Source: CAYJAY01 sp964370715
GTDB taxonomy: Bacteria; Bacillota; Clostridia; Oscillospirales; Ruminococcaceae
DNA: 64,000 nt
Direction of reading: 5' to 3'
Assembly (NCBI GenBank): GCA_964370715.1
Contig: CAYJKJ010000011.1
Span: 1-64,000, forward strand
In this document: positions 1 through 8,512 of the stretch, in pieces
How positions within the stretch are numbered: the stretch's first letter is position 1
How the letters are laid out: each line of letters opens with the position of its first letter
The notes under the pieces: model-generated
The model's database searches: none
Seen by the model: only the letters and a program-made list of their open reading frames with translations
What the model was told of the DNA's origin: nothing
Program-made: the position numbers and the translations under genes

Positions 1-1468
1 CGCCAAAGAAATCTTCAACGCCTTGGATGTCTACCATCGTCATAAATCTGTCGCCTTCGGTTACAAGTCCGCAAGAAATTCCGGCAACGGGAGCTTTGAT
101 CGGAACACCGGCATCCATAAGAGCTAGCGTTGAACCGCAGATTGCTCCTTGTGATGTTGAGCCGTTGGAGGAAAGAACCTCCGACACCAAGCGCATAACA
201 TATGGAAAATCTTCGATAGAAGGAAGAACCGGAAGCAACGCTTTTTCAGCTAGCGCTCCATGGCCTATCTCTCTTCTTCCGGGTCCTCTGCTCGGTCTTG
301 TTTCACCAACAGAGTAGCTCGGGAAGTTGTAATGGTGCATATATCTTTTTTCGGTTTCGTTATCGATACCATCAAGAAGTTGAGCATCGCTGTTCATTCC
401 AAGGGTAATTATAGTCATAACTTGGGTTTGACCTCTTGTGAACATACCGCTACCATGAACTCGGGGAATCATTCCAACTTCAGCGTTAAGCGGGCGAATT
501 TCATCGATTCCTCTTCCGTCTACACGCTTGTTGTCATCAAGCAACCAACGACGAACGACATATTTTTGAAGTTTGTACATACATTCTTCGATCATGCCGA
601 TGTTGTCGGGCCATTTTTCATCAAGGTTTTCATGAACCATTTCATAGATGGGAGCCAACGCTGCATCCCTTGTTGATTTATCATCGGTATCCATTGCTAC
701 ACGAACTTTTTCGATAGCAAGTTCTTTAACAGCTTCGTATAGTTCCGGGATAACTACTTTGCTTTCGAATTCTTTTTTTGGTTTACCGATTTTTTCGACT
801 ATTGAATTAATAAAGTTGATGATGTTTTTACATTCATCATGGCATTTAACGATAGCGTCAAACATTGTTGTTTCGTCAACTTGGTTTGCTCCGGCTTCGA
901 TCATAACGATCTTTTGTTCCGAGGCTGCAACGGTTAGTTGAAGGTCGCTTTTTTCACGTTGTTCAAAATTTGGATTAACGATGATTTCGCCGTCGACCAA
1001 ACCTGCTGCTACACCGGCTATTGGGCCTTGCCAAGGGATATCCGAAATAGCAAGAGCTATCGATGTTCCGATCATTCCGGCAACTTCGGGGCTATTGTCC
1101 TGTTCAACCGCTAGCACCGACATAACGACCGAAACGTCGTTTCTCATGTCGCTTGGGAAAAGCGGACGAATCTGACGGTCTACAACACGTGAAGTTAGAA
1201 TTGCTTTTTCGCTGGGTCTTGATTCACGGCGAATAAAGCTTCCCGGGATTTTGCCAACCGAATAAAGTTTTTCCTCAAAGTCTACCGACAACGGGAAAAA
1301 ATCGATTCCGTCTCTAGGTTTTGCCGCCATTGTAGCTACGCAAAGAACCGTTGTTTCGCCAAAGCGAACTAGGCAAGCGCCGTTTGCAAGCCCTGCCATT
1401 TTGCCCGTTTCAACTATAAATGGTCTGCCCGAAACGGTCGTTTCAAATTTTTGAAAATTTTCAAACAT
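1..1468 (-). CDS. pnp: Polyribonucleotide nucleotidyltransferase (PNPase), 3' part cut off by window edge
   Basis: Phosphorolytic 3'-5' exoribonuclease of mRNA decay. Reading from the ATG at 1468 gives about 489 residues (MFENFQKFETTV...), covering the first RNase PH domain, the helical linker and most of the second RNase PH domain; the family is about 700 residues, so the KH and S1 RNA-binding domains lie outside the window. Recognisable stretches include SGRPFIVETGKMAGLANG near the N-terminus and the second-core stretch RVDGRGIDEIRPL. The ribosome binding site (AGGAGA) lies about 8 bases before the ATG. It follows rpsO, the usual bacterial order, with a terminator and a long stem-loop between them. 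Partial only because of the window boundary. Confidence 0.96.
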   Translation of the reverse strand, partial: MFENFQKFETTVSGRPFIVETGKMAGLANGACLVRFGETTVLCVATMAAKPRDGIDFFPLSVDFEEKLYSVGKIPGSFIRRESRPSEKAILTSRVVDRQIRPLFPSDMRNDVSVVMSVLAVEQDNSPEVAGMIGTSIALAISDIPWQGPIAGVAAGLVDGEIIVNPNFEQREKSDLQLTVAASEQKIVMIEAGANQVDETTMFDAIVKCHDECKNIINFINSIVEKIGKPKKEFESKVVIPELYEAVKELAIEKVRVAMDTDDKSTRDAALAPIYEMVHENLDEKWPDNIGMIEECMYKLQKYVVRRWLLDDNKRVDGRGIDEIRPLNAEVGMIPRVHGSGMFTRGQTQVMTIITLGMNSDAQLLDGIDNETEKRYMHHYNFPSYSVGETRPSRGPGRREIGHGALAEKALLPVLPSIEDFPYVMRLVSEVLSSNGSTSQGAICGSTLALMDAGVPIKAPVAGISCGLVTEGDRFMTMVDIQGVEDFFG

Positions 1469-1501
1469 AAATTTTGTTTCTCCTAAATAATTTTTTTATT
1501 A

Positions 1502-1589
1502 AAATCAGAAAGGAGCAGACTTAGCAATAAATTCAACCTTTAACTTTTAAAAGCTCAATTTACCGCTAAAACCCATGACCTTCTGATTT
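1502..1589 (-). promoter_or_regulatory. Long stem-loop in the pnp leader, possible RNase processing/autoregulation site
   Basis: Two nested arms are visible: 1502-1513 with 1579-1589 (11 pairs, one bulge) and 1521-1533 with 1557-1569 (13 pairs). In the inner helix two plus-strand positions are A/C mismatches that become G-U pairs in the minus-strand RNA, which argues for a structure in the pnp transcript rather than in DNA. In E. coli a comparable rpsO-pnp intergenic stem is cut by RNase III and mediates PNPase autoregulation; the same role here is inference. Confidence 0.6.
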
Positions 1590-1614
1590 AGCCTAATTAA
1601 TTTAAATAAATTCT

Positions 1615-1666
1615 AAAAAGAGGGCAACCCCTGCAATAAAACATCGTAGGGAAAAGCCCTCTTTTT
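1615..1666 (-). terminator. Terminator after rpsO
   Basis: Inverted repeat of 11 bases (1615-1625 with 1656-1666, GC core GAGGGC/GCCCTC) with a further CCCT/AGGG pairing inside. The minus-strand transcript ends in a U run. It lies 6 bases past the rpsO stop, so it probably attenuates read-through into pnp. Confidence 0.85.
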
Positions 1667-1671
1667 GTTTT

Positions 1672-1932
1672 TTATTTTCTGAGTCCGAGTTTTGCAATCA
1701 AAGCACGATAGCGTTCGATATCCTTTTTTTGAAGGTATGCCAAAAGGTTACGACGACGACCAACCATTTTAAGAAGCCCTCTTCTTGAATGATGGTCAAG
1801 TTTGTGTACTTTAAGATGCTCGTTAAGGTGGTTGATGCGGTTGGTCAAAAGCGCTACTTGAACTTCGGGCGAACCTGTATCTTTTTCATGCACCTTGTTT
1901 GTTGTGATAACATCCTGTTTAGCTTGAAGCAT
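1672..1932 (-). CDS. rpsO: 30S ribosomal protein S15
   Basis: Primary 16S rRNA-binding protein of the small subunit platform. 86 residues, close to the family's 88-89. The family motif is clear: TGSPEVQVALLTNRINHL, then HHSRRGLLKMVGRRRNLLAYL and a C-terminal YRALIAKLGLR. The ribosome binding site AAAGGA precedes the ATG by about 10 bases. It has its own promoter and a structured leader and is followed by a terminator and pnp. Confidence 0.98.
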   Translation of the reverse strand: MLQAKQDVITTNKVHEKDTGSPEVQVALLTNRINHLNEHLKVHKLDHHSRRGLLKMVGRRRNLLAYLQKKDIERYRALIAKLGLRK

Positions 1933-2086
1933 TTAATTGTTTTCCTTTCATCTTTTTTCGCCATTTAAAATGGCTTTTATATTAACCGCATTCCACAGAA
2001 AAAGGGTGGCGATGAACTCCGCAAAACGGCACTTGCCCATAGCTCCGAGGAAGGGGTAATAAACATTTTTTAAATATTTCCCTATG
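1933..2086 (-). promoter_or_regulatory. Structured rpsO leader, candidate S15 autoregulatory RNA
   Basis: About 150 bases of leader follow the promoter. Near the gene is a small hairpin at 1960-1974 (GCCAT/ATGGC) just before the ribosome binding site. Further upstream, between about 2005 and 2045, GAGCU can pair with AGUUC (one G-U) enclosing smaller GC-rich helices. S15 autoregulates through several unrelated leader structures in different phyla (established knowledge); assignment here rests only on position and foldability. Confidence 0.4.
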
Positions 2087-2092
2087 CAGTTT

Positions 2093-2122
2093 ATTTTATC
2101 ATACTTTGATATAAAAATGCAA
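2093..2122 (-). promoter_or_regulatory. Sigma-A type promoter for rpsO
   Basis: Minus strand TTGCAT (2117-2122), 18-base spacer, TAAAAT (2093-2098). It lies between the ribF stop and the rpsO leader. Confidence 0.6.
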
Positions 2123-2142
2123 TAGTTCGGCAAAAATAAACG

Positions 2143-3063
2143 TTAAAACTCGCTTATCTTGATTTTTTTCGCCTGTTCAATGTTGCTCAAAACTTCTTGT
2201 TTTAGTTGTTCTATGCTTTCAAATTTCTTTTCGGGTCTAAGATATTTTATGAGTTCAACCGTCAACATCTCGCCATATAAATCCCCGAAAAACCCTATTA
2301 TATGTGTTTCGGCGGTTATCTTTCCATCGTTATGATATGTTGGGCGAACCCCGATATTTGTTATCCCTTTTCTCCATTGACCATGTATAAAAACTTTTGA
2401 TACATATACGCCATATTTTGGTATTATTCTTTTGCTGTTCAACGCTTGATTTGCGGTTGCAAACCCCAGCTTTCTTCCCTCTTGTTTTCCTTCGATAACC
2501 GGTTCGCAAAAACCATAGTTGTAACCTAGCATTGAATTTGCGCTGTCGATATCTCCCTCTAATATAGCTTGCTTAATTCTAGTTGTTGATACGGGGCTTC
2601 CGTCTCGCTCAACTCGCCTTATCGCCTCAACCACAATGCCTTTTTCGCTTGCAAGGTTTTTAAGCGTGTTTATATTCCCTGTTCTGTCTTTTCCAAATTT
2701 AAAATCGTCACCAACAAAAATCGCTTTTGCGTTTAGACCATTTTTTGCAAGGACATTTTCGAAAAAATCTCGTTCGTTCATATCCTTAATTATATCAAAA
2801 TCTAAATCATAGTATTCTGCAACCGCCAACATCCAAAAAAGAGATTGCTTTTCTGATTTAGAAATTAAATCTTTGCTGTTTTTTTTATCCGGTCGTGAGT
2901 TGTTAAAATTAAACGTCAACACCGTTGGGATAATGCCGTGTGCTGCTGCGAAACGAACGGTTTCGGTTATAACCTCGCTATGCCCAATATGAACACCATC
3001 GAAATAACCGATAGCAACCGCCCTTTCCACGCTATCTTTTTTTATCTCATTGAAAATCTTCAA
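2143..3063 (-). CDS. ribF: Bifunctional riboflavin kinase / FAD synthetase
   Basis: Makes FMN from riboflavin and then FAD. 306 residues, the usual length. The N-terminal FAD synthetase (nucleotidyl transferase) domain shows AIGYFDGVHIGHSEVI (HxGH type) near residues 17-32 and VGDDFKFGKDRTGN near 117. The C-terminal riboflavin kinase domain shows EGRKLGFATANQ (family consensus GRxLGFPTAN) near residue 195 and YGVYVSKV. Its start overlaps the end of truB by 17 bases, so the two are translationally linked. Confidence 0.97.
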   Translation of the reverse strand: MKIFNEIKKDSVERAVAIGYFDGVHIGHSEVITETVRFAAAHGIIPTVLTFNFNNSRPDKKNSKDLISKSEKQSLFWMLAVAEYYDLDFDIIKDMNERDFFENVLAKNGLNAKAIFVGDDFKFGKDRTGNINTLKNLASEKGIVVEAIRRVERDGSPVSTTRIKQAILEGDIDSANSMLGYNYGFCEPVIEGKQEGRKLGFATANQALNSKRIIPKYGVYVSKVFIHGQWRKGITNIGVRPTYHNDGKITAETHIIGFFGDLYGEMLTVELIKYLRPEKKFESIEQLKQEVLSNIEQAKKIKISEF

Positions 3064-3931
3064 AGCTTTTAACCTTTTTAATTTTTTTATCGTTTATCTC
3101 ACCCAAAGAATGAAACTGTCCGTCTATATAAACCCTTAACAGTTGGTTTTCTCCGTCTATTCTTTGCGTCATTCCGTTTATATATGGTTTAATCTGTTCC
3201 GGTTTAAGGTCAATTTTATTATACCCCAAAAACACCGTTTCAACAGATTGTACCATCTCGAAAAGCCCGTCTTCGAGTTTTGCAGTTTCTATCTGCTCTA
3301 TCGTGTAGCAGTTTTTAAGACAAAAACCTCCGCTTTTTGTTCGCCTTAAATCGCTAAGCGTTGCCTTTTTCCCAAAACTTTCAGCAAAATCTTCCCCTAA
3401 AGTTCTAATATAGGTGCCTTTAGAGCAACCTATTTCGGCTGTTATAGACTTATTAACACAATCTATCTCCAATATATCAAAACTGTCTATAATAATTTCT
3501 CTCGGTTTTCTTTCGACCGTTTTCCCCTGTCTTGCAAGGTCAACCAGCTTTTTTCCGCCAATTTTAATTGCGGAATACATAGGGGGTATTTGAGAAATCT
3601 TGCCGACAAATTTTTCCGCCATTTTTTTAATTTCATCTTCACCGGGAAATCCGTTTGAAGTTTCGAGAACCTCCCCAGTTATATCCCCTGTGTCGGTCTT
3701 TATCCCAAATTTAAATGTAGCAATATACGCTTTGTATTGATTTGGGTTAAGGTCTACCGCTTTTGTTGCTTTTCCCACATAAAGAGGAAGAACCCCCGTC
3801 GCCATTGGGTCAAGGGTTCCTCCGTGGCCTATGCTTTTTGTTTCAAAAACTTTTCTAAGCTTTGCTATAACATCAAAAGATGTAAAATCCTGTGGTTTGT
3901 CAACAACTATTATTCCGTTAATACGTTTCAT
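3047..3931 (-). CDS. truB: tRNA pseudouridine-55 synthase
   Basis: Forms the pseudouridine at position 55 in the T-loop of tRNAs. The catalytic motif GHGGTLDPMATGVLPL holds the essential Asp; the family more often has GHTGTLDP, so the third position is G. KPREIIID and CSKGTYIRTLGEDF are further family stretches. An upstream in-frame ATG at 3940 abuts the ribosome binding site AGGTGG, while the ATG at 3931 (MKRINGIIVVDKP) sits 5-6 bases from it, so 3931 is preferred. Length about 294 residues. Confidence 0.97.
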   Translation of the reverse strand: MKRINGIIVVDKPQDFTSFDVIAKLRKVFETKSIGHGGTLDPMATGVLPLYVGKATKAVDLNPNQYKAYIATFKFGIKTDTGDITGEVLETSNGFPGEDEIKKMAEKFVGKISQIPPMYSAIKIGGKKLVDLARQGKTVERKPREIIIDSFDILEIDCVNKSITAEIGCSKGTYIRTLGEDFAESFGKKATLSDLRRTKSGGFCLKNCYTIEQIETAKLEDGLFEMVQSVETVFLGYNKIDLKPEQIKPYINGMTQRIDGENQLLRVYIDGQFHSLGEINDKKIKKVKSFEDFQ

Positions 3932-3951
3932 ACATTCCACCTAAACAACCG

Positions 3952-4947
3952 CTAGTCTTGCACGTTTTCCTCTTCAAGCTTTTCGAGTTGTTCATTTATC
4001 TTTGCTAGAAGTTTTATTTTAATGCTAGTTATATCTTTGCCTTTAACCTCGAAACCGGCAGCACCTTTATGCCCGCCGCCTCCGAACTCTCTGCATATAG
4101 CCGAGGCATTAATCGAGTTTGTTCTAAGGCTAACTTTTATCGTTTCGTCGCCGAGTTCCCTCATAGTGACCCCAACTTCAACACCCTGTATCATCTTGGG
4201 GATGGGGGTTATTCCCTCAACATCGTTTTGTTTTGCCCCCGCTTTTTTAAACATCTCTGCGGTCAAGAATATCATAGCAACTTTATCCGAAAAATAATAT
4301 TCAAGGCTTTCGATAGCGAGCTTTTCAAGTTCAAGGCGTGCTCTGCTCTTTTGTTCAAACAAAATGCCGTTTAGTTTCGCAACATCAACACCTAGTTTCA
4401 TCGTTTCAACCGCTACAAGATGGGAATTAATCGTAGTGTTTCGGTATTTGAAACACCCTGTGTCGGTTGAAAGCCCTGTGTAGATACAGTTTGCTATATA
4501 AAGATTTGGTTCAACGCCCAGTAGTTTAATAATGTCGAACATTATTTCGCAACAACTTGCGCTGGTCGGATCAACATATGTGTTTTTTGCGTAGCCCTCG
4601 TTCATCTGGTGATGGTCGATGCAAAGCTGTGCATTCTCGCAAAGATACTTATGCTCCTCGTCTACAAGTTGCACCGACGCTGTGTCGACAGCTATAATAT
4701 ATGGGTCTTTAAAAGATTTTTTGCTATCTTCTTTATACTTTTCGCTCATATAGCTATACGAAATCGGTATAGCTCCACTAGGGGAAACACAGGCGTTTTT
4801 TCCTAAAATCTCAAGTGTTTCTCTTAGCGCAAACGCACAACCCAGCGTGTCGCCATCGGGATTTTTATGTGGCAAAATCAAAATATTGTCGTGTTGTTTT
4901 ATAATTTCGACAGCTTGTTCAAGAGTAACTTTATTTGTTTTGCTCAT
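3952..4947 (-). CDS. nrnA: DHH-family phosphoesterase, NrnA-like oligoribonuclease/pAp phosphatase
   Basis: Degrades very short RNA oligonucleotides and dephosphorylates 3'-phosphoadenosine 5'-phosphate in characterised homologues. 331 residues. The metal-binding motifs appear in order: HKNPDGDTLG near residue 28, VDTAS near residue 88, IDHH near residue 113, and the DHHA1 glycine-rich motif GGGGHKGAAGFEV near residue 288. Its start overlaps the rbfA end by 17 bases and it precedes truB, a common Firmicute arrangement. NrnA versus another DHH subfamily is inferred from context and length. Confidence 0.9.
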   Translation of the reverse strand: MSKTNKVTLEQAVEIIKQHDNILILPHKNPDGDTLGCAFALRETLEILGKNACVSPSGAIPISYSYMSEKYKEDSKKSFKDPYIIAVDTASVQLVDEEHKYLCENAQLCIDHHQMNEGYAKNTYVDPTSASCCEIMFDIIKLLGVEPNLYIANCIYTGLSTDTGCFKYRNTTINSHLVAVETMKLGVDVAKLNGILFEQKSRARLELEKLAIESLEYYFSDKVAMIFLTAEMFKKAGAKQNDVEGITPIPKMIQGVEVGVTMRELGDETIKVSLRTNSINASAICREFGGGGHKGAAGFEVKGKDITSIKIKLLAKINEQLEKLEEENVQD

Positions 4948-5284
4948 CTTTAAATCCCTCCAAGATAGAGTTAATCTTGTTAAAGTATTCGGTTGAATCG
5001 TCCGGAATGAAAATCAGTTCCGGAGATTTTTTTATTCTCATGTTTTTTGATATATTTGTTCTAAGGTGTCCTGCCGCTTTTTTCAAAACTTCGCAAGCGA
5101 GCTTCGCTTCTTCAAAACCTTTAATTGAGCCTATATAAACTTTTGCATATGAAAGATCGCTCGTTACTTCAACACGCATAACCGAAAGAAAGCTGTTTAT
5201 TCTTGGATCTTTCATGTTTTGGATAAGAGAGGAAAGCTCCTGTTTCATATCCTTGTTTAATCTATCTACTCTATGGGATGGCAT
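4931..5284 (-). CDS. rbfA: 30S ribosome-binding factor A
   Basis: Late-stage 30S maturation factor. 117 residues with the family stretches HRVDRLNKDMKQELSSLI, MKDPRI and VEVTSDLSYAKVYI. It lies between infB and nrnA as in most Firmicutes; the 17-base overlap with nrnA suggests coupled translation. Confidence 0.96.
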   Translation of the reverse strand: MPSHRVDRLNKDMKQELSSLIQNMKDPRINSFLSVMRVEVTSDLSYAKVYIGSIKGFEEAKLACEVLKKAAGHLRTNISKNMRIKKSPELIFIPDDSTEYFNKINSILEGFKDEQNK

Positions 5285-5317
5285 AGCGCTGTTCCTCCTT
5301 TTAGAACAAAATTAAAT

Positions 5318-7885
5318 TTAATCCCTGTATTCTTCGATAACGTATGATTCAAATAAATCTCCGTTTTTAATGTCTGCGAATTTTTCAAGAGTTATTCCGC
5401 ATTCAAATCCCGTTGCAACTTCTTTAACATCATCTTTAAATCTTCTCAATGATGCAACTTTGTCGTCATGGATAATAATTCCGTCTCGAACAACTCGGAT
5501 AAGGTCGCCCCTCGAAACGTTACCCGAAACGATATAACAACCGGCAACCGTTCCAACCGACGAGATTTTATAAACCTCTCTAACCTCGATCCTTCCGCGT
5601 TCTGCTTCACGGGTTTTGGGTGCTAGCATTCCTTTAAGAGCATCTTTAACATCGTTAATCGCATCATAGATTATACGATACATTCGCATCTCAACGCTTT
5701 TTTGTTCCGCTTGTTCGATAGATGTTGCGTCGGGACGAACGTTAAACCCAACAACAATCGCTCCGGAAGCTTCCGCTAGCATTATATCGGAGGAATTAAT
5801 TCCGCCAACTCCGGTATGAATAACTTTAACTCGAACTTCCTCATTTGAAAGTTTAAGCAAGCTTTGTTTAACCGCTTCGGCTGAACCTTGAACATCGGCT
5901 TTAACTATAATGTTAAGGTCTTTTAGTTGGCCTTCTTCTATATGGCTGAAAAGGTTATCAAGCGTAACTTTTGTTGCGCTGTTGAAAACTCTTTCTTTTT
6001 CATCGGTTCTTCTTTGGTCGGCAAGTTCACGGGCCAAACGCTCATCTTCAACTGCATTGAATGTGTCTCCGGCTAGCGGAACTTCGGAAAATCCGGTAAT
6101 CTCGACCGGTGTCGAAGGCCCTGCTATTTCAATCAAGTTGCCTCTGTCGTCCGACATCGTTCTAACTCTGCCCGTAACTGTTCCGGCTATAACAACATCG
6201 CCCGCTTTAAGCGTTCCGTTTTGAACAAGAAGCGTTGCAACCGCTCCCCTTCCTTTGTCAAGGCGAGCTTCGATAACGCTACCTTTTGCAAGGCGTTCGG
6301 GGTTTGCTTTAAGCTCTTTAACATCGCTAACAATCGTTAGCATCTCGAGCAGTTCTGGAACCCCTTCCCCTGTTTTTGCGGAAACGGGAACGCAAACAAT
6401 GTCGCCGCCCCATTCTTCCGGAACAAGTTCATGCTCGGTTAGCTGTTGTTTAACTTTGTCTACATTAGCAGCTGTTTTGTCGATTTTATTTATAGCAACG
6501 ATAACCGAAACTCCGGCGGCTTTTGCGTGGTTGATAGCCTCAATCGTTTGTGGCATAATTCCGTCGTCTGCCGCAACAACAAGTATTGCTATATCGGTCA
6601 CCATAGCTCCCCTTGCTCTCATCGAGGTGAAAGCTTCATGCCCCGGTGTGTCAAGGAACGTTACAAATCTATCGCCCGGAACCGCAACTCGATATGCACC
6701 GATATGTTGCGTTATTCCGCCGGCTTCTCCGTCGATAACGTTTGTTTGGCGAATATAATCGAGGAGCGATGTTTTACCATGGTCAACGTGTCCCATAACT
6801 ACGACTATTGGGTTACGTTCAACAAGGTCTCCCGTTTGATCTTCTGTATCATCAATTAGGCGTTCTTCAATAGTTACAACAACTTCTTTTTCAACCTTTG
6901 CGCCTTGGTCTTCCGCAACAAGCGTAGCTGTATCGAAATCAATAACATCGCTAACCGATGCCATGATTCCAAGGCTCATAAGATATTTAACAACAACAGC
7001 AGCGGTAACTTTAAGGCGAGTTGCAAGCTCACCTACGCCGATCTCTTCCGGAATAAGGATTTTGAGCTGCGCTTTCCTTGCTTTTTCAAGCTGGATACGC
7101 ATGAGCTTTTCAGCTTCTGTCTCCCTTACAGGACGTTGCCCGCGGCGCTGTTTTGATCTTTGATTAAGCTTTTGTTTGTTCGATTGGTTGAAGTTCTTAC
7201 GATGGTTATTGTTAAAAGAACTCTGCGCTATTTGATCATATTTTTCGTTGTATTTATCAATATTAACTTCCGAAACTCTCGTGTCGATATGATGAACAAC
7301 ACGTTCTTTTGAAACGGTTTCACCTTTTTGTTTTTCAGGCTTCAGCGGACGTATTCTGTCGCCTGTTGGGTTGTTCTTTTGTTTCAAAGCTTGGTTTTGG
7401 GCTTGGGCTTGAGCTTGATTTTGAACATTATTTTGGCCTTGGTTCGGGTGTTGGTTATAGGGCTTGTTTTGGTTCTGCGGTCTTGCGCCTTGTTGAACAA
7501 AAGGTTTCTTTTGCCAAGGTTGATTTTGGTTTTGCCCTTGCGGTCTGTTTTGATTTTGTGGTTGTTGCGGTCTTTGAGCACCTTGAACTCCTTGGGGCGC
7601 TTTTGACCCTTGTGGTGCTTGAGGTGCTTGGGGTTTTGGTTGTTGCGCAGTTTGATTTTGCGCCGGTTTTGGTTCGCTCTTTTTCCCTGCTGCAATAAAG
7701 CTATCAAAGTTTTCAACCGAAAACTTTTTGCTTAATGCATCAAACGCAAAGTTCAACTCCGCCTCCGACAAGATTGTTGTGTGTTTCTTTTCATCTTTAA
7801 ACTTGCCCGAAAACACCGCCGCAACATCTTTGTTCGGCAGATTTAAATCCTTCGCAAGCTCACCTAGCTTATATTTTATAACCAT
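5318..7885 (-). CDS. infB: Translation initiation factor IF-2
   Basis: GTPase that delivers initiator tRNA to the 30S subunit. 855 residues. An N-terminal IF2_N domain (residues 1-55) is followed by a low-complexity Gln/Pro/Asn-rich linker (about 70-250) and a second IF2_N (VGELATRLKV). The G domain has VVMGHVDHGKTSLLDYIR near residue 362, DTPGHEAF near 414 and NKIDK near 465, followed by domains II, III (ADVQGSAEA) and the C-terminal fMet-tRNA-binding domain. The linker is the least conserved part of IF-2 in general. Directly abuts the ylxQ stop. Confidence 0.98.
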   Translation of the reverse strand: MVIKYKLGELAKDLNLPNKDVAAVFSGKFKDEKKHTTILSEAELNFAFDALSKKFSVENFDSFIAAGKKSEPKPAQNQTAQQPKPQAPQAPQGSKAPQGVQGAQRPQQPQNQNRPQGQNQNQPWQKKPFVQQGARPQNQNKPYNQHPNQGQNNVQNQAQAQAQNQALKQKNNPTGDRIRPLKPEKQKGETVSKERVVHHIDTRVSEVNIDKYNEKYDQIAQSSFNNNHRKNFNQSNKQKLNQRSKQRRGQRPVRETEAEKLMRIQLEKARKAQLKILIPEEIGVGELATRLKVTAAVVVKYLMSLGIMASVSDVIDFDTATLVAEDQGAKVEKEVVVTIEERLIDDTEDQTGDLVERNPIVVVMGHVDHGKTSLLDYIRQTNVIDGEAGGITQHIGAYRVAVPGDRFVTFLDTPGHEAFTSMRARGAMVTDIAILVVAADDGIMPQTIEAINHAKAAGVSVIVAINKIDKTAANVDKVKQQLTEHELVPEEWGGDIVCVPVSAKTGEGVPELLEMLTIVSDVKELKANPERLAKGSVIEARLDKGRGAVATLLVQNGTLKAGDVVIAGTVTGRVRTMSDDRGNLIEIAGPSTPVEITGFSEVPLAGDTFNAVEDERLARELADQRRTDEKERVFNSATKVTLDNLFSHIEEGQLKDLNIIVKADVQGSAEAVKQSLLKLSNEEVRVKVIHTGVGGINSSDIMLAEASGAIVVGFNVRPDATSIEQAEQKSVEMRMYRIIYDAINDVKDALKGMLAPKTREAERGRIEVREVYKISSVGTVAGCYIVSGNVSRGDLIRVVRDGIIIHDDKVASLRRFKDDVKEVATGFECGITLEKFADIKNGDLFESYVIEEYRD

Positions 7886-8206
7886 CTAACGCCCTCCTAT
7901 AGCCTTTGTTTCAATTAGTTTCGCAAAATTTTCGTCCAATATAGCCGCTACGGCAAATTTTCTTCCGATAGCCATCTCGATCTGTTGCATTGTTTTTTCA
8001 ATCGTCAGCATCGGAACGTTGTATTGTTCACATAACATCGCTGTGTTTTTAACGGTTCTTGGTGCGGCATCGCTCGAGATAACCACGAGTTTCACAATTC
8101 TTTTTTTTACCGCTTGTTCGGTTAGCGAAAAGCCAAGTTCTATCTTTCCGGCTTTTCGACAAAGGGAAAGTGCAAAACAAACGGGATCGCTGTTGTTATT
8201 GTTCAT
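7886..8206 (-). CDS. ylxQ: L7Ae-family ribosomal protein-like protein (YlxQ)
   Basis: Small RNA-binding protein of the L7Ae/L30e/Gadd45 fold found between ylxR and infB in Firmicutes; members bind kink-turn RNA. 106 residues; LCRKAGKIELGFSLTEQAVKKR and LVVISSDAAPRTVKN are the recognisable family parts. The start overlaps the ylxR stop by 4 bases (ATGA). Confidence 0.92.
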   Translation of the reverse strand: MNNNNSDPVCFALSLCRKAGKIELGFSLTEQAVKKRIVKLVVISSDAAPRTVKNTAMLCEQYNVPMLTIEKTMQQIEMAIGRKFAVAAILDENFAKLIETKAIGGR

Positions 8207-8487
8207 ATATTGTCTTGTTGTTCCTTAATGCTTTGCATAAGAACTTCGATAACCTCTTTTGGAACTTCTCGTTTAAACGCTCGGTTTAACCCTTTGTTTT
8301 TCAAAGCTTTTTCCAAACATTCGGGACAATTGCATATATATGCGCCTCGCCCTTCTTTTTTTCCTTTTTCATCAATAGATATATCGCCATTCTTGTTGCA
8401 AACTATTCTGATAAGTTGATTTTTTTGTCTGCCGGCTCTGCAACCGACACACATTCTTTCGGGAATTCTTTTAGATTTTTCGGTCAT
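8203..8487 (-). CDS. ylxR: YlxR family RNA-binding protein (RnpM type)
   Basis: 94 residues with the family signature RMCVGCRAGRQKNQLIRIV near the N-terminus and GRGAYIC in the middle. B. subtilis YlxR has been described as a nucleoid or RNase P modulating protein; the exact role is not established for this organism. It lies in the nusA-infB operon between nusA (25 bases) and ylxQ (4-base overlap). Confidence 0.94.
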   Translation of the reverse strand: MTEKSKRIPERMCVGCRAGRQKNQLIRIVCNKNGDISIDEKGKKEGRGAYICNCPECLEKALKNKGLNRAFKREVPKEVIEVLMQSIKEQQDNI

Positions 8488-8512
8488 TTATTACCACCGT
8501 TTATCGTTCGTG

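Noticed and set aside
1948..2133. 61-codon frame between rpsO and ribF (minus)
   Set aside because: It begins upstream of the predicted rpsO promoter and covers the -35 and -10 boxes and the structured leader; no ribosome binding site and no recognisable protein features.
6255..6758. 167-codon frame on the plus strand inside infB
   Set aside because: Antisense shadow of a conserved GTPase domain; Ser/Thr-rich composition reflects the complementary codons.
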